The notes: generated from the letters alone by a model not told the origin. 64,000 nucleotides of DNA from Metabacillus sp. FJAT-52054 (GCF_037201815.1 NZ_CP147407.1:3046723-3110722); one strand, 5' to 3'; counted from the stretch's first letter, positions 33,534 through 43,576 are shown. Program-made: numbers and translations.

Positions 33534-34470
33534 GGAAAGCAGCCTCCTCCGGGTTTTTGCAGATGTAAACAGTCTGCCCTTCTTTTAAAGGCAGCGATGA
33601 TGGCAGTGTGATCCACTGTTCCCCGGAGTCCACTGAAAGCCGGAAAAAAGACTGTCCGTATTTATATAATTCCCCTTCTACCCTGCCTGCCCAAGCATGC
33701 TCAGAAGGGACTTCAGATATCCAGAGCTTGTGAGAGGGAATAAATTCCTGTTTTTGCATCATGCCATCTCCATAAAAGGATGCCGCCTTTTCATTTGCCG
33801 GCCGCAAATAAATCTCTCGTGCTGTCCCCTTCTGAAGAATGGCTCCTTCATGCAATATGGCAATCTCGTCGCCGATCATCGCTGCTTCTTCCATATCATG
33901 TGTAACAAAAATGGATGTAATGTTCTGCTCCTTAAGCAGGCTTTTCACCCAAATTCTCAATTTATCTCTCAAAAGAGGATCCACGTTCGCAAATGGTTCA
34001 TCGAGCAGCAAAAGCTTCGGCTCAAGCACCAGGGCTCTTGCGAGTGCAGCCCTTTGCTGCTCCCCTCCGGACAGTTCATCCGGATACTGATTGGCCGCGT
34101 GCAGCATTTCCGTCTTTTCGAGCATCCTTTTTACTTTCTGCTCTCTTGCTTCTTTTTTTACTTTATGAATCTTAAGACCATACTCTACATTTTCGACAAC
34201 GGTCATATGAGGAAACAGCAGCGCCTGCTGAAAGACGAGAACCACCTCTCTTTTTCTTGCAGGAACAAGGGTTACGTCCTTTCCATTCAGGAAAAACTGA
34301 CCCTCATCCAGGGCTTCTATTCCTGCCAGGCACTTAAGGAGGGTGGACTTTCCTGTCCCGGAAGGCCCTATAAGAGATAGGATTTCCCCCTTCTGAATAG
34401 AGAGCTGAATTCCGTCTAAGATTTTCTTCTTATGAAATTGCTTCGTACCATTAAAAACTAAATAAGGCAT
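33517..34470 (-). CDS. ABC importer ATP-binding protein (YnjD-like)
   Basis: A 317-residue ATPase with Walker A (GPSGTGKST), signature LSGGEQQR, Walker B ([12 protein letters not shown]), H-loop (VTHDMEEA) and a C-terminal OB-like regulatory part after residue 230. It belongs to the spermidine/iron/thiamine-type importer group. It partners the fused permease encoded three bases upstream and overlaps the TVP38 gene by 17 bases. Confidence 0.88.
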   Translation of the reverse strand: MPYLVFNGTKQFHKKKILDGIQLSIQKGEILSLIGPSGTGKSTLLKCLAGIEALDEGQFFLNGKDVTLVPARKREVVLVFQQALLFPHMTVVENVEYGLKIHKVKKEAREQKVKRMLEKTEMLHAANQYPDELSGGEQQRAALARALVLEPKLLLLDEPFANVDPLLRDKLRIWVKSLLKEQNITSIFVTHDMEEAAMIGDEIAILHEGAILQKGTAREIYLRPANEKAASFYGDGMMQKQEFIPSHKLWISEVPSEHAWAGRVEGELYKYGQSFFRLSVDSGEQWITLPSSLPLKEGQTVYICKNPEEAAFLEKNS

Positions 34471-34473
34471 TTC

Positions 34474-36132
34474 TCAAAACCTCCCTTTATATGGAGCAAA
34501 GATCCGGTACACCGCTTCAAATGCTATCCAAACTCCGATGGGAATGATGGCAAACAGCAGTGAGAAAGCGGCCATAACTGCTGTATCCGCCTGTTCAAAA
34601 TAAGGAAAATAGACAAGAGCAAGCGTCAATACACTCCCTCCGCCTATTAAGCTTGTTAAAATAAACTGGCCAAGCGATATAACAAAAATCAGGAATGCAG
34701 AGGAACGGAATGAAGAAAGCAGGAGCGGAAGATGGATGGACGTAAAAATCTCCAGCCCTGATGCTCCGAGCGTTTTAGCCTGCTGCTCAAAGCTTTGCCC
34801 CATTTGTTCAAAGCCTGCTCTGAATATTTTAATGGTATACGGCAGGGTCGGGAGCAGCTGAATCAGCACGACCCCGCTCCACTCATTTGCCAAACCGAGG
34901 CGGATAAACGCTATATGCAATCCCATTGCAATTAGCAATGCGGGAATGAGGATTGGAGCAAGAAGAATTGTCTCCGCGAGCGTCTTTCCTTTAAATTGCC
35001 GGAAAGCCAAAGCCCGTGCCGCTGGAATGCCTGCTGCAAAGTTCAGCAGCACGACAGCCGTTCCGATACCGACTGATGTCCATATGGACTGTACAAGCAG
35101 CGGATCCTCTGCAATCACCCTCCAGGCTCTCCATGTAAATTCCGAATTCAAGAGATGATTCCGGTCCCTTTGCATCACACTGCTAGCAATTAGAGCACCA
35201 ATCGGAAGAAATACGAAAAGTAAATAAATGCTGAAAACAGCGGCGGAGCCTTTTTTCCTAAAAACGGTGATTCCAGAACTGGACGGTACCATTCTTCTTT
35301 TTCTGCCCCATAAAAAATAGAAAATAGCAGTCACCAATATAATTAAAACCGTGACGGTGATCATCGCCGCATATGCCAAAGGGCGCTGTGACCAATCCCC
35401 GTTGTAAAACCAGTCAAAAGCCAAAACAGAAACCATCTTAGGGAATGTGATCCCAAGCAGTGCCGGTACTTCATAAGCTGTCAGGATAAAAGCGAACAAG
35501 ATCAGAAAGGTCTCAATAAGGACAGGGAACACCACTGGCCATTCTGCCGTTTTAAAAACGTCCCACCGCGAGCCCCCAAGTGAGGTAATGACGTCCTTCC
35601 TCCTGCCATCCATAGAAAGATAGAGGGGCAGGAGCATCAAAATCACAAAAGGAATTTCCTTCGTGACGTACGTAAGGATTATCCCTATCCCCCATTCGTC
35701 TCTGATCAGGACGGGAAATTGCCCGGGCTGCTGCAAAAAACCAATCTCGGTCAGCACCTGAGGAATCCAGCCCGTCTGATCAAGCAGGAGCAAAAGCATG
35801 TATCCCCAGACAAAATGGGGAAAAAGAATGGGGGACCAGGCAAGTAGCTTGAAAAAAGGACGCCTCATAAACGGGGCTATTTTTCTCGTAATCCATAATC
35901 CTGCTGCAATGGCGAGCAGCGATGAGATCAAGGCAAGTGAAAAACTGTATAAAAAGGACATTCGAAAGCTTTTCCCATTCCAGATCTCTGCATAGGCTTT
36001 TAAACTTATATTTCCATCCATTGCTGCACTTTCATACAGTGAAAAAAGAATTCCGGACAGGAGCAGGATTCCCGATAAAACAAGAGCCGGTATAACCGCA
36101 CCCGGCACCGATTTATTTTTGAACCACTTCAT
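34474..36132 (-). CDS. ABC importer permease, two fused domains (YnjC-like)
   Basis: A 552-residue permease with about 12 membrane segments in two homologous halves. Each half has its own EAA loop (SLGGSRWDVFKTAEWP near residue 200 and TLGASGLEIFTSIHLP near 455). Fused permeases of this kind occur in E. coli YnjC and in ferric-iron and thiamine importers. It overlaps the binding-protein gene by 20 bases. Confidence 0.88.
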   Translation of the reverse strand: MKWFKNKSVPGAVIPALVLSGILLLSGILFSLYESAAMDGNISLKAYAEIWNGKSFRMSFLYSFSLALISSLLAIAAGLWITRKIAPFMRRPFFKLLAWSPILFPHFVWGYMLLLLLDQTGWIPQVLTEIGFLQQPGQFPVLIRDEWGIGIILTYVTKEIPFVILMLLPLYLSMDGRRKDVITSLGGSRWDVFKTAEWPVVFPVLIETFLILFAFILTAYEVPALLGITFPKMVSVLAFDWFYNGDWSQRPLAYAAMITVTVLIILVTAIFYFLWGRKRRMVPSSSGITVFRKKGSAAVFSIYLLFVFLPIGALIASSVMQRDRNHLLNSEFTWRAWRVIAEDPLLVQSIWTSVGIGTAVVLLNFAAGIPAARALAFRQFKGKTLAETILLAPILIPALLIAMGLHIAFIRLGLANEWSGVVLIQLLPTLPYTIKIFRAGFEQMGQSFEQQAKTLGASGLEIFTSIHLPLLLSSFRSSAFLIFVISLGQFILTSLIGGGSVLTLALVYFPYFEQADTAVMAAFSLLFAIIPIGVWIAFEAVYRIFAPYKGRF

Positions 36133-37345
36133 TCGTCCAGTTCTCCTTTAACCAGTTCACATACCGTGAATCAATCTCCGGAAGGAAAGCATCTTTTAAT
36201 TGCTCCGGCTTCAACACGCTGTCTCCCCGCTTAATTTCATCGTATTCAGCCTTCTGCTGATTGGATAGCTTTGAATAATCCAAAGCCGGACTCTCCCCCC
36301 AATATTCCGGTGAGAGCTTTTTGATTTGTGCTTCCGGTGAAAGCAGGAAATTAATTGACGCTAAAGCCGCCTCTTTATTTGAGCTATTGGCTGGTATGGC
36401 GAGGAAATGCGTATTCCCAATCGAGCCTGATTCAAGAACAAAGGACCGGGTCGATTCAGGGAATACGCCTTTCTCAATAAGACTCTCTGCGCGGGCCTCA
36501 TTATAGCCCATTGTCATGGCAAGCTCCCCATTAGCGTAGAGCTTATCAAGCTCGGTCAGATCATTCGGATAGAGCTTTCCCTTCTTCCAGAGATAGGGCT
36601 CCAGCTCATTTAAATCCTTCCAAAGCCGTTCACTGCCTGTTTTTGCAAATTTTTCATCATATCCTTTATCGAGAAGACCCTTTGCCCCGCCTGCTGATTC
36701 ATAAAACAAGTGTCTGATAAAAGCATTTCCTGTGAAGTCTTTCGGATCAGGGTAGGCGAACTGGCCGGGATTGGCTTTCACCCATTTCTTTAAATCCTCT
36801 ATCGTTTTAGGCGGATCCATAATTTTAGATGAATCATAATGGAAGACAAACTGCACTTTCCCCCATGGTGCTTCATAACCCTTTGTTTCCAGACCGAAGT
36901 CATAAAGGTTTTCAAGGGATCTTGTATCGTAGTATTTCGTGTAATTCGGCAGTTTTTCAGTAATGGGGCCAAGAAGCAGATTGTTTTGCTTGGCGTTCTT
37001 AAAGTTCTCTCCATTCAGCCAAACAATATCGATTGTTCCTTCTGTCTGTCCTGCTCTTTTCTCTGTTTCCAGCTTTTGAAGAATTTCAGAGGTATCCATT
37101 GGAACTCTTTCTAAAAGGATATTGTTTTTTTCTTTGACCGCCGGTTTAACGTACTTATCTATATAAGCATTGATCCCAGGGTCACCGCCCCACATGAAGA
37201 GCCTCACTTTTTTCCCCGCAGCCTCTTTTTCAATATCAGACCAGCTGGATGCAAGAACTTTTTGGCTGTCCTTTTCTGTATCGGCCTTGGAAGAGCAGCC
37301 GGCTAGTGCCAGTATAATCATAAATAAGACCAATAATCGCTTCAT
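36113..37345 (-). CDS. ABC importer substrate-binding lipoprotein (YnjB-like)
   Basis: A 410-residue lipoprotein with a lipobox LALAGCSS (Cys17). The mature part is a SBP_bac_6/8-type binding protein starting WSDIEKEAAGKKVRLFMWGG, the layout of E. coli YnjB. Databases list YnjBCD as a putative thiamine importer, but this is not proven and the ligand here is unknown. The ATG at 37345 follows GGGGATTGTGC. It heads the six-gene operon. Confidence 0.82.
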   Translation of the reverse strand: MKRLLVLFMIILALAGCSSKADTEKDSQKVLASSWSDIEKEAAGKKVRLFMWGGDPGINAYIDKYVKPAVKEKNNILLERVPMDTSEILQKLETEKRAGQTEGTIDIVWLNGENFKNAKQNNLLLGPITEKLPNYTKYYDTRSLENLYDFGLETKGYEAPWGKVQFVFHYDSSKIMDPPKTIEDLKKWVKANPGQFAYPDPKDFTGNAFIRHLFYESAGGAKGLLDKGYDEKFAKTGSERLWKDLNELEPYLWKKGKLYPNDLTELDKLYANGELAMTMGYNEARAESLIEKGVFPESTRSFVLESGSIGNTHFLAIPANSSNKEAALASINFLLSPEAQIKKLSPEYWGESPALDYSKLSNQQKAEYDEIKRGDSVLKPEQLKDAFLPEIDSRYVNWLKENWTNEVVQK

Positions 37346-37463
37346 GCACAATCCCCTTTTTCATTAAGATAGACAAATATTAATACCCCAAGAGACCTAT
37401 ATTAAATCCTCATGCAGAGCATCAAGCATCCAAAAGGCCGGCAATTCAAGCCAGCCTTCCATT

Positions 37464-38606
37464 TCACTTAAATTCATCTGCGAATTCTTCATAGCCCTTT
37501 TTCTTAAGATCTTCCTTTGGAATAAATTTCAGTGCTGCAGAGTTCATGCAATAGCGGAGTCCTGTAGGCTTTGGCCCGTCATCAAAAACGTGGCCAAGAT
37601 GAGAGTTAGCGTACTTGCTGCGTACCTCTGTCCTTGTCATAAACAGACCGTTATCCTCTTTTTCAACGATATTTCCGGGAACAAGCGGCTTGGTGAAGCT
37701 TGGCCAGCCGGTTCCAGAATCGAATTTATCCTTTGAACTGAACAGCGGTTCACCAGATACGATGTCTACATATATTCCGTCGTCCTTCAAATCATGATAG
37801 GCATTGCTGAACGACCGCTCCGTCCCATCCTTTTGGGTCACCTTGTATTGCTCTGCAGAAAGAGTTTTTTTCAGCTCTGCATCAGAAGGCTTTTTAAAAT
37901 TCGCATAGCTTGAGACAGCTTTTGATTTTTCCTTTATTTTCACTTCACGGTCTTTCCCCCAGGCTTCATCTAAAAACTGGTCGCGTCCTGAATTGTTTCT
38001 GTAAAATTTATATTGAACCGAGCTCTTTTTATAATAATCCTGATGGTACTCTTCAGCTTGATAAAACGTATCCGCGCTTCTGATTTCAGTCACGAGCTTG
38101 GAATCGAACCTTTTCGATGCCTGCAGATCTGCTTTGGATTTTTCTGCTGCGGCTTTTTGCTCCTCGCTGTGATAGAAAATAGCGGACACATACTGATCTC
38201 CTCTGTCTACAAATTGACCGCCGCTGTCTGTCGGATCGATCTGCCTCCAAAATACTTGAAGCAGCTCCTCATAGGAAATTTTAGAAGGATCGTAAACAAC
38301 CTGCACCGCTTCAACATGTCCAGTGGAGCCTGAGGAAACCTCTTCATAGGAAGGATTTTTCTTTTCTCCGCCTGTGTAGCCTGAAATGACTTCGTAAACG
38401 CCGTCCAGTTTTTCAAACGGCGGTTCCATGCACCAGAAGCATCCTCCTGCAAAGGTTGCTGTCGCTTTTGTTGAATCGGCCTCCACAGCTTCAACAGGCT
38501 GTGTTCCATAGGATCGTTTTGTAAAATATTCCCCTAAATTTGGGGCAACTACAAACAAAACAGCTGCAATACCCGCTATGACAATAATCGGCACCCAGAT
38601 TTTCAT
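37464..38606 (-). CDS. msrAB: Membrane-anchored MsrA-MsrB fusion
   Basis: A 380-residue methionine sulfoxide reductase of both stereoisomers. An N-terminal helix at residues 3-21 with a basic start points to an outside-facing anchor. MsrA domain: catalytic Cys56 in GGCFWCME. MsrB domain: GTGWPSF, then HLGHVF and catalytic Cys near 353 ([10 protein letters not shown]). MsrB lacks the zinc-binding Cys pairs and the usual extra Cys before DSHLGH (ANSHLGH here), so recycling must rely on another Cys or an outside thiol donor. It directly follows the histidine kinase by two bases. Confidence 0.9.
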   Translation of the reverse strand: MKIWVPIIVIAGIAAVLFVVAPNLGEYFTKRSYGTQPVEAVEADSTKATATFAGGCFWCMEPPFEKLDGVYEVISGYTGGEKKNPSYEEVSSGSTGHVEAVQVVYDPSKISYEELLQVFWRQIDPTDSGGQFVDRGDQYVSAIFYHSEEQKAAAEKSKADLQASKRFDSKLVTEIRSADTFYQAEEYHQDYYKKSSVQYKFYRNNSGRDQFLDEAWGKDREVKIKEKSKAVSSYANFKKPSDAELKKTLSAEQYKVTQKDGTERSFSNAYHDLKDDGIYVDIVSGEPLFSSKDKFDSGTGWPSFTKPLVPGNIVEKEDNGLFMTRTEVRSKYANSHLGHVFDDGPKPTGLRYCMNSAALKFIPKEDLKKKGYEEFADEFK

Positions 38607-38608
38607 GG

Positions 38609-39652
38609 TCATTCTCCTTTCTGTTTTAGCGGAAGCGAAAACCAAAATTCACTTCCTTTGCCCTCTTCGCTTCTAACACCGATCTCTCCATGATGGAGAG
38701 CGATAAACTCTTTGGCAATCGCAAGGCCTAGCCCTGACCCGCCCAGCGCTTTGTTTCTTGACTTTTCTGCTCGGTAAAACCGTTCAAAAATCCGCTTCTG
38801 ATCAGATAATGTTATTCCCTGTCCCTGATCCTTCACGGAAAATAGGACGGATTGGTCCACTTGCTTTACTCTAAGCAGAATTACACTGTTAACAGGCGAA
38901 TGGGCAACTGCATTTTGAATAAGGTTCGATAAGACTCTCATAATCTGATCTCTGACAATTGGGATTGATGGTATTCCATTCTCCATACGGACTTCTGGCT
39001 GCACTTGTTTTTCTTTAAAAATAAGCTCAAACTGCTGGAGAACATCCAGAACAAGCTGATCAGCATGGACGGTTTCAGGACGGAATGGTATCTGCTTGCT
39101 ATCAAGCTGAGACAGTTCGAATAGCTCTTGAATCAGCTTGCTTAAACGATTGGATTCCTTTTTAATCGTTTCAAGGTACTCATTTCTCTCCTGCTCACTT
39201 TTCACTACGCCATCCTGAAGAGCTTCAACATAGGACAAAATGGAGGCAATCGGTGTTCTCAGATCATGCGATACATTGGCAATCAGCTCCGTTTTGTAAG
39301 CCTCCGATCTCTTCACTTCCTGAAACATGTGATCCAGCTTCTTTGCCATTTCATTAAAATGGCTGCCAAGCTCTTTAATTTCAGCGGGACCTTTTTCAGA
39401 AACCCTGACCGCAAACTGGCCCTCTGACATTTTCTTCGATTCAGCTTTCACCTGGTTCACAGCTTTCATAAGAGGACCCGTAAGAAAAAAATGAGCCAGA
39501 GCAGAAATGGAACCCGCAGCGAAAGTAATAATCGTCAAGATTAAAATGGATTCGTTAGGGATCGACATCTGCACAAAACTAATCAGCAAAAACATCAGGA
39601 TCAGCAGTGTGCTTAAAAAATTTGCCAAGATGAGAAGCGTTCTGATTTTCAT
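38609..39652 (-). CDS. Sensor histidine kinase, HAMP type
   Basis: A 347-residue kinase. Two membrane segments (5-29 and 36-57) are separated by only about six residues, so it has no outer sensor domain and may sense within the membrane. HAMP at about 58-110, phosphoacceptor His129 (NVSHDLRTP), N-box ([10 protein letters not shown]), DQGQGI, GLGLAI. It overlaps the response-regulator gene by four bases and is two bases from msrAB. The architecture suggests control of extracytoplasmic redox repair, as HprSR controls msrPQ in E. coli; that analogy is inference. Confidence 0.9.
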   Translation of the reverse strand: MKIRTLLILANFLSTLLILMFLLISFVQMSIPNESILILTIITFAAGSISALAHFFLTGPLMKAVNQVKAESKKMSEGQFAVRVSEKGPAEIKELGSHFNEMAKKLDHMFQEVKRSEAYKTELIANVSHDLRTPIASILSYVEALQDGVVKSEQERNEYLETIKKESNRLSKLIQELFELSQLDSKQIPFRPETVHADQLVLDVLQQFELIFKEKQVQPEVRMENGIPSIPIVRDQIMRVLSNLIQNAVAHSPVNSVILLRVKQVDQSVLFSVKDQGQGITLSDQKRIFERFYRAEKSRNKALGGSGLGLAIAKEFIALHHGEIGVRSEEGKGSEFWFSLPLKQKGE

Positions 39653-40338
39653 ACCGGCTGCTCCAATTTATAGCCGATTCCCCATACTGTTTTAATATAC
39701 TGAGGTTCTGCTGGATTGAGTTCAAGCTTCTCTCTCAGTCTCCGGACATGTACATTGACGGTATTTCCATCTCCTGAAAAATCATATCCCCACACCTTTT
39801 CAAGCAGCTGGGACCTGGAGAATACTTGAGACGGGTGACTGGCAAGCAGCCAGAGCATATCAAACTCTTTGGCGGTCATCTCTATGATTTTTTCACCCGC
39901 TTTAACTTGTCTTGTCGATAATTCGATGGAAATAGAGCCGACTGTAATGGACTGCTTTTCTGCGTTTTTGTATTTCGAGGTCCGCCTTAACATGTTCTTC
40001 ACTCTTAATACAAGTTCTCTGGGGCTAAACGGTTTGGTTAAGTAATCGTCCGCCCCTAAGGTTAAGCCAAGGAGCCGGTCCCGTTCCTGTCCCAGAGCGG
40101 TGAGCATAATAATTGGAACATCCTCGTCCTCCATTCGGATTTCCTCCGCAGCAGTCCAGCCGTCCTTTTCAGGCATCATGAGATCAAGAACGATCAAATC
40201 TGGCCGTCCCCTTTTCCACTGCTCGACCGCCTCAAATCCATTGACCGCTGAATCAACCCTGTAGCCTTCTCTTTCCAGATAGCGCCGGCAAACATCGAGA
40301 ATAGCGGGTTCATCATCAACAAGTAATATTTTCTGCAT
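39649..40338 (-). CDS. Response regulator, OmpR family
   Basis: A 229-residue regulator. Receiver with Asp52 (LIVLDLMMPEKDG), Thr/Lys switch residues (TALGQ and TKPF), then an OmpR/PhoB winged helix from about residue 130 (SHPSQVFSRSQLLEKVWGYD). It heads the operon RR-HK-msrAB. ATG at 40338. Upstream DNA to 40640 shows no second gene. Confidence 0.92.
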   Translation of the reverse strand: MQKILLVDDEPAILDVCRRYLEREGYRVDSAVNGFEAVEQWKRGRPDLIVLDLMMPEKDGWTAAEEIRMEDEDVPIIMLTALGQERDRLLGLTLGADDYLTKPFSPRELVLRVKNMLRRTSKYKNAEKQSITVGSISIELSTRQVKAGEKIIEMTAKEFDMLWLLASHPSQVFSRSQLLEKVWGYDFSGDGNTVNVHVRRLREKLELNPAEPQYIKTVWGIGYKLEQPV

Positions 40339-40642
40339 GTGTATTGACCCCTTTGATCTATACTTTCTTTATCCAACAGAGTGTCTTGGAAAAAAGCCCT
40401 CTCTTTACTATATCCCAGCCAGCCAATCTCGCCTAAGAATCATGCTCTCTGCTCTTAATCGCATCATAAACCCGGAAAATTATGAAAGGATAAGGAAAAG
40501 ATTAAATAAGTATGAACAATTCATTTTTTATGGAAATGCTTCAGCTCTGTTTAACCCTAAACTGGCATGATCTTTCTAACAAGAAAACGTGATAAACGGA
40601 TAAAAAGATCATTTTTATTATCTCCAATCTCTTGAAAATAAA

Positions 40643-40681
40643 AAAACGCCCGGAACGGTTACGTTCCAGACGTTTTTGTTT
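40643..40681. terminator. Terminator of metK
   Basis: AAAACG...GGAACG / CGTTCC...CGTTTT hairpin with loop GTTA, T-run on both strands. The 300 bases between 40339 and 40642 hold no gene that I can support. Confidence 0.8.
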
Positions 40682-40705
40682 TATAGGCACCCATACGGGA
40701 ATTGA

Positions 40706-41899
40706 TTAAAGGACAGAGCGAAGTGCTTCTGCTTTGTCTGTTTGCTCCCAAGGAAGCTCAACATCTGTACGGCCGAAGTGACCGTATGCAGCAGTCTGCT
40801 TGTAAATTGGACGGCGAAGATCAAGCATTTTGATAATGCCTGCAGGGCGAAGATCAAAGTTATTGCGAACCGCTTCAACTAAAACTTCCTCGCTTGCTTT
40901 ACCTGTTCCGAATGTATCGATGGAGATGGATACCGGCTGTGCTACACCGATTGCGTACGCAAGCTGAACTTCACATTTGTCAGCAAGCCCGGCAGCAACG
41001 ATGTTTTTCGCAACGTAGCGAGCTGCATAAGCCGCAGAGCGGTCCACTTTTGTAGCATCCTTACCAGAGAATGCTCCACCGCCGTGACGAGCATATCCGC
41101 CATACGTATCAACGATGATTTTACGGCCAGTAAGACCTGCATCACCTTGAGGTCCTCCGATTACGAAGCGGCCAGTCGGATTGATGAAATATTTCGTGTT
41201 CTCATCAATCAATTCTGCAGGAACGACAGGTTTGATAACAAATTCTTTAAGGTTGCGCTGAATTTGCTCCAAAGAAATTTCAGGGTGATGCTGTGTAGAA
41301 ATAACAATTGTATCTACACGAACCGGATTGTTGTTTTCATCATATTCAACCGTAACTTGCGTTTTCCCGTCTGGACGAAGGTATGGAAGAATTTCTTCCT
41401 TGCGTACTTCTGTCAGACGGCGCGCCAATTTGTGTGCAAGTGAAATAGGAAGAGGCATTAGCTCCTTCGTTTCGTTGCATGCAAATCCGAACATCAGCCC
41501 TTGGTCACCCGCTCCAATTGCATCAATCTCAGCGTCTGTCATTTGGCCTTCACGTGCTTCAAGTGCCTGGTCAACTCCCATTGCGATGTCAGCTGACTGT
41601 TCATCGATCGAAGTAAGAACGGCACATGTTTCAGCATCAAAGCCGTATTTTGCGCGTGTATAACCGATTTCCTTAACTGTTTCACGAACAATTTTAGGGA
41701 TATCGACATAAGTCGAAGTCGTGATTTCTCCAGCTACAAGAACAAGTCCTGTTGTAACAGATGTTTCACAAGCTACACGTGCATTCGGATCGTTGGCAAG
41801 AATGGCATCCAAAATGGAGTCTGAAATTTGGTCACAAATCTTATCCGGATGTCCTTCCGTAACGGATTCTGATGTGAAAAGATGGCGTTTAATCGACAT
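40706..41899 (-). CDS. metK: S-adenosylmethionine synthetase
   Basis: A 397-residue enzyme that makes SAM from methionine and ATP in the cytoplasm. It has the N-terminal GHPDKICDQ, the [10 protein letters not shown] signature near residue 115, the metal-site [10 protein letters not shown] (begins near 268) and YARYVAKN. ATG after AGAGGAGGAATTACT. A SAM-I riboswitch precedes it, so high SAM lowers expression. It is divergent from pckA, as in B. subtilis, but the intergenic region here is filled with repeats. Confidence 0.97.
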   Translation of the reverse strand: MSIKRHLFTSESVTEGHPDKICDQISDSILDAILANDPNARVACETSVTTGLVLVAGEITTSTYVDIPKIVRETVKEIGYTRAKYGFDAETCAVLTSIDEQSADIAMGVDQALEAREGQMTDAEIDAIGAGDQGLMFGFACNETKELMPLPISLAHKLARRLTEVRKEEILPYLRPDGKTQVTVEYDENNNPVRVDTIVISTQHHPEISLEQIQRNLKEFVIKPVVPAELIDENTKYFINPTGRFVIGGPQGDAGLTGRKIIVDTYGGYARHGGGAFSGKDATKVDRSAAYAARYVAKNIVAAGLADKCEVQLAYAIGVAQPVSISIDTFGTGKASEEVLVEAVRNNFDLRPAGIIKMLDLRRPIYKQTAAYGHFGRTDVELPWEQTDKAEALRSVL

Positions 41900-42057
41900 A
41901 GTAATTCCTCCTCTGAAAATTCAGCTGTTCTATTGGTAAGGTTCAGTTATGTACTTCCCCTCTTTTTTTGAGACGGAACTCGTTCCCATTACTTATCTTT
42001 CGCTTTATTTAAGAATCTTCCCTAACAATAGTCATAAAGGGAAAAGATTCCAGACTG

Positions 42058-42245
42058 CATAAAAAAACCCTTCCCACTTAATAGAGGAAAGGAGTTGATT
42101 TTCAGCCTTTCACTCTTATCGCTCAAGGACTACAGCCTTGCGTCAGGTTAGCACCTTTGCATGAGTGAAAACATTACGTTTTCAAGTCTTGCAGGTTGCT
42201 GGGCTTCATAGGGCCTGTCCCTCCGCCAGCTCGGGATAAGAGAAT
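42058..42245 (-). promoter_or_regulatory. SAM-I (S-box) riboswitch of metK
   Basis: On the minus strand the S-box core is clear: CTTATCCCGAGCTGG, GGAGGGAC, GGCCCTATGAAGCCCAGCAACC, and the closing GAGCGATAAGAG. It is followed by a terminator hairpin (CCTTTCC / GGGAAGG with a T-run, 42058-42098). SAM binding would stabilise the terminator. Confidence 0.93.
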
Positions 42246-42259
42246 CCGTTCAAGGACAT

Positions 42260-42289
42260 ATATTACCCCAAATTTCCCGCAAATGTCAA
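42260..42289 (-). promoter_or_regulatory. metK promoter
   Basis: TTGACA (42284-42289), 18-base spacer, TAATAT (42260-42265) on the minus strand, directly upstream of the S-box. Confidence 0.7.
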
Positions 42290-42399
42290 CAAAAAATGAC
42301 AAGCTTTCTCCCAAAAAAGACAGGGCAGCAGGAAAGATGGGCTTATGATGGATTCAGTTATAGATTTATTTTAGTTGGGGATGAATTTTACTTTTTGTT

Positions 42400-43165
42400 C
42401 GGCGGTGCACTTTTCGAGCGGATCTGGGCCGTTTTCTGGCGGGTTTAGCTTCTTATCCAGCCGGTCCCGGTCGCTTTTCGGGCGATCAGACGGGTTTTCC
42501 AGCCGATCCCTTCGCTTTTCCGGCCAAACTTTTTTTTCCAGCCGGTCTGGTACGTTTTTCAGCCGGTCACGCTCCGTTTCCGGCCGGTCAGATCGGTTTT
42601 CCAGCCGATCCCAATACTTTTTCACCCAAACTTTTTTTTCCAGCCGGTCTGGTACGTTTTCCAGCCAGTCCCACTCCGTTTCCGGCCGATCAGATTGGTT
42701 TTCCAGCTAATCCCACAACTTTTTCAGCCAAACTATTTTTTCCAGCCGGTCTGGTACGTTTTCCAGCCAGTCCTGCTTCGTTTCTGGCCCATCAGACCGG
42801 TTTTCCAGCCGGTCCCACCACTTTTCAGGCCAAACTATTTTTTCCAGCCGGTCTGGATCGTTTTCCAGCCAGTCCTGCTTCGTTTCCGGCCGGTCAGACG
42901 GGTTTTCCAGCCAATCCCTTCGCTATTCCAGCCAAACTATTTTTTCCAGCTGGTCTGGATCGTTTTCCAGCCAGTCCTGCTTCGTTTCCGGCCGATCAGA
43001 TCGGTTTTCCGGTCGATTCCGGCACTTTTCCGGCCAAACTATTTTTTCCAGCCGGTTTGGTACGTTTTCCAGCCAGTCCTGCTTCGTTTCCGGCCGGTCA
43101 GCGCGGTTTTCCAGCCGGTCCTCCCGCTATTCCGGCCAAACTATTTTTTCCAGCATGGCGTACTA
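42400..43165. repeat. Minisatellite, 102-bp higher-order units
   Basis: The sequence GCCGGTCTGG recurs at 42541, 42643, 42745, 42847, 42949 (as GCTGGTCTGG) and 43051 (GCCGGTTTGG): exact 102-bp spacing. Each 102-bp unit is four diverged subunits of about 25 bp built around TTTTCCAGCCGGTC. A decayed stretch continues at 43350-43530. The plus strand is C/T-rich. The period is a multiple of three, so frames stay open by chance, and I see no start signal that would make them genes. Confidence 0.93.
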
Positions 43166-43216
43166 TCCGAACCTGCGTATACGCACCTGCGAAATTTATC
43201 AAACCATGTCGGATAG

Positions 43217-43330
43217 TCGATATATTGAGAAAATAGACGATATAATTTTTTTTTGGTCGATATATTTAAATTTCGGTCGATATAATTTTTTTTCGGTCGA
43301 TATACTCATATTTCGGTCGATATATTGTGT
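43217..43330. repeat. Six direct 20-bp repeats with TCGATATA core
   Basis: TCGATATA (once ACGATATA) starts at 43217, 43237, 43257, 43277, 43297 and 43317: exactly 20 bp apart. The 12 bases between are AT-rich, often ATTTTTTTTCGG. The spacing of about two helical turns would put a bound protein on one face of the DNA. It lies between the minisatellite and the pckA promoter. Confidence 0.9.
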
Positions 43331-43576
43331 AATGCTTTTCAACCACTCTAGTTTCCCAGCCGATTTAAAACCCTTTCACCCGATCCCACTTCATTTACGG
43401 CCAATCAGCACGCTTTCCAGCCGATTCCGATCATGTTCCGGCAACTCAGCCCCGTTTTCCAGCCGTTCCCGCTCCGTGTCCAGCCCAATCAATCCCGCTT
43501 CCAAGCCAAATTTATCAGGATCTGGTTATACGCGGTGGCACTTTCCAAGTTCGAGCGTAAAATACATCAATTAGTA

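Noticed and set aside
40337..40570. 77-codon plus-strand frame upstream of the response regulator
   Set aside because: No convincing ribosome binding site, atypical composition, overlaps the regulator start. B. subtilis has asnB next to metK but no part of asnB is seen here.
20771..43330. CRISPR array as an explanation of the tandem repeats
   Set aside because: Units are contiguous without unique spacers, and there are no cas genes.
42371..43574. Reading frames in the 102-bp array encoding a 34-residue Phe/Pro/Val repeat
   Set aside because: The period is a multiple of three, so one open unit keeps the frame open. No start signal was seen and the frame breaks where the units decay.
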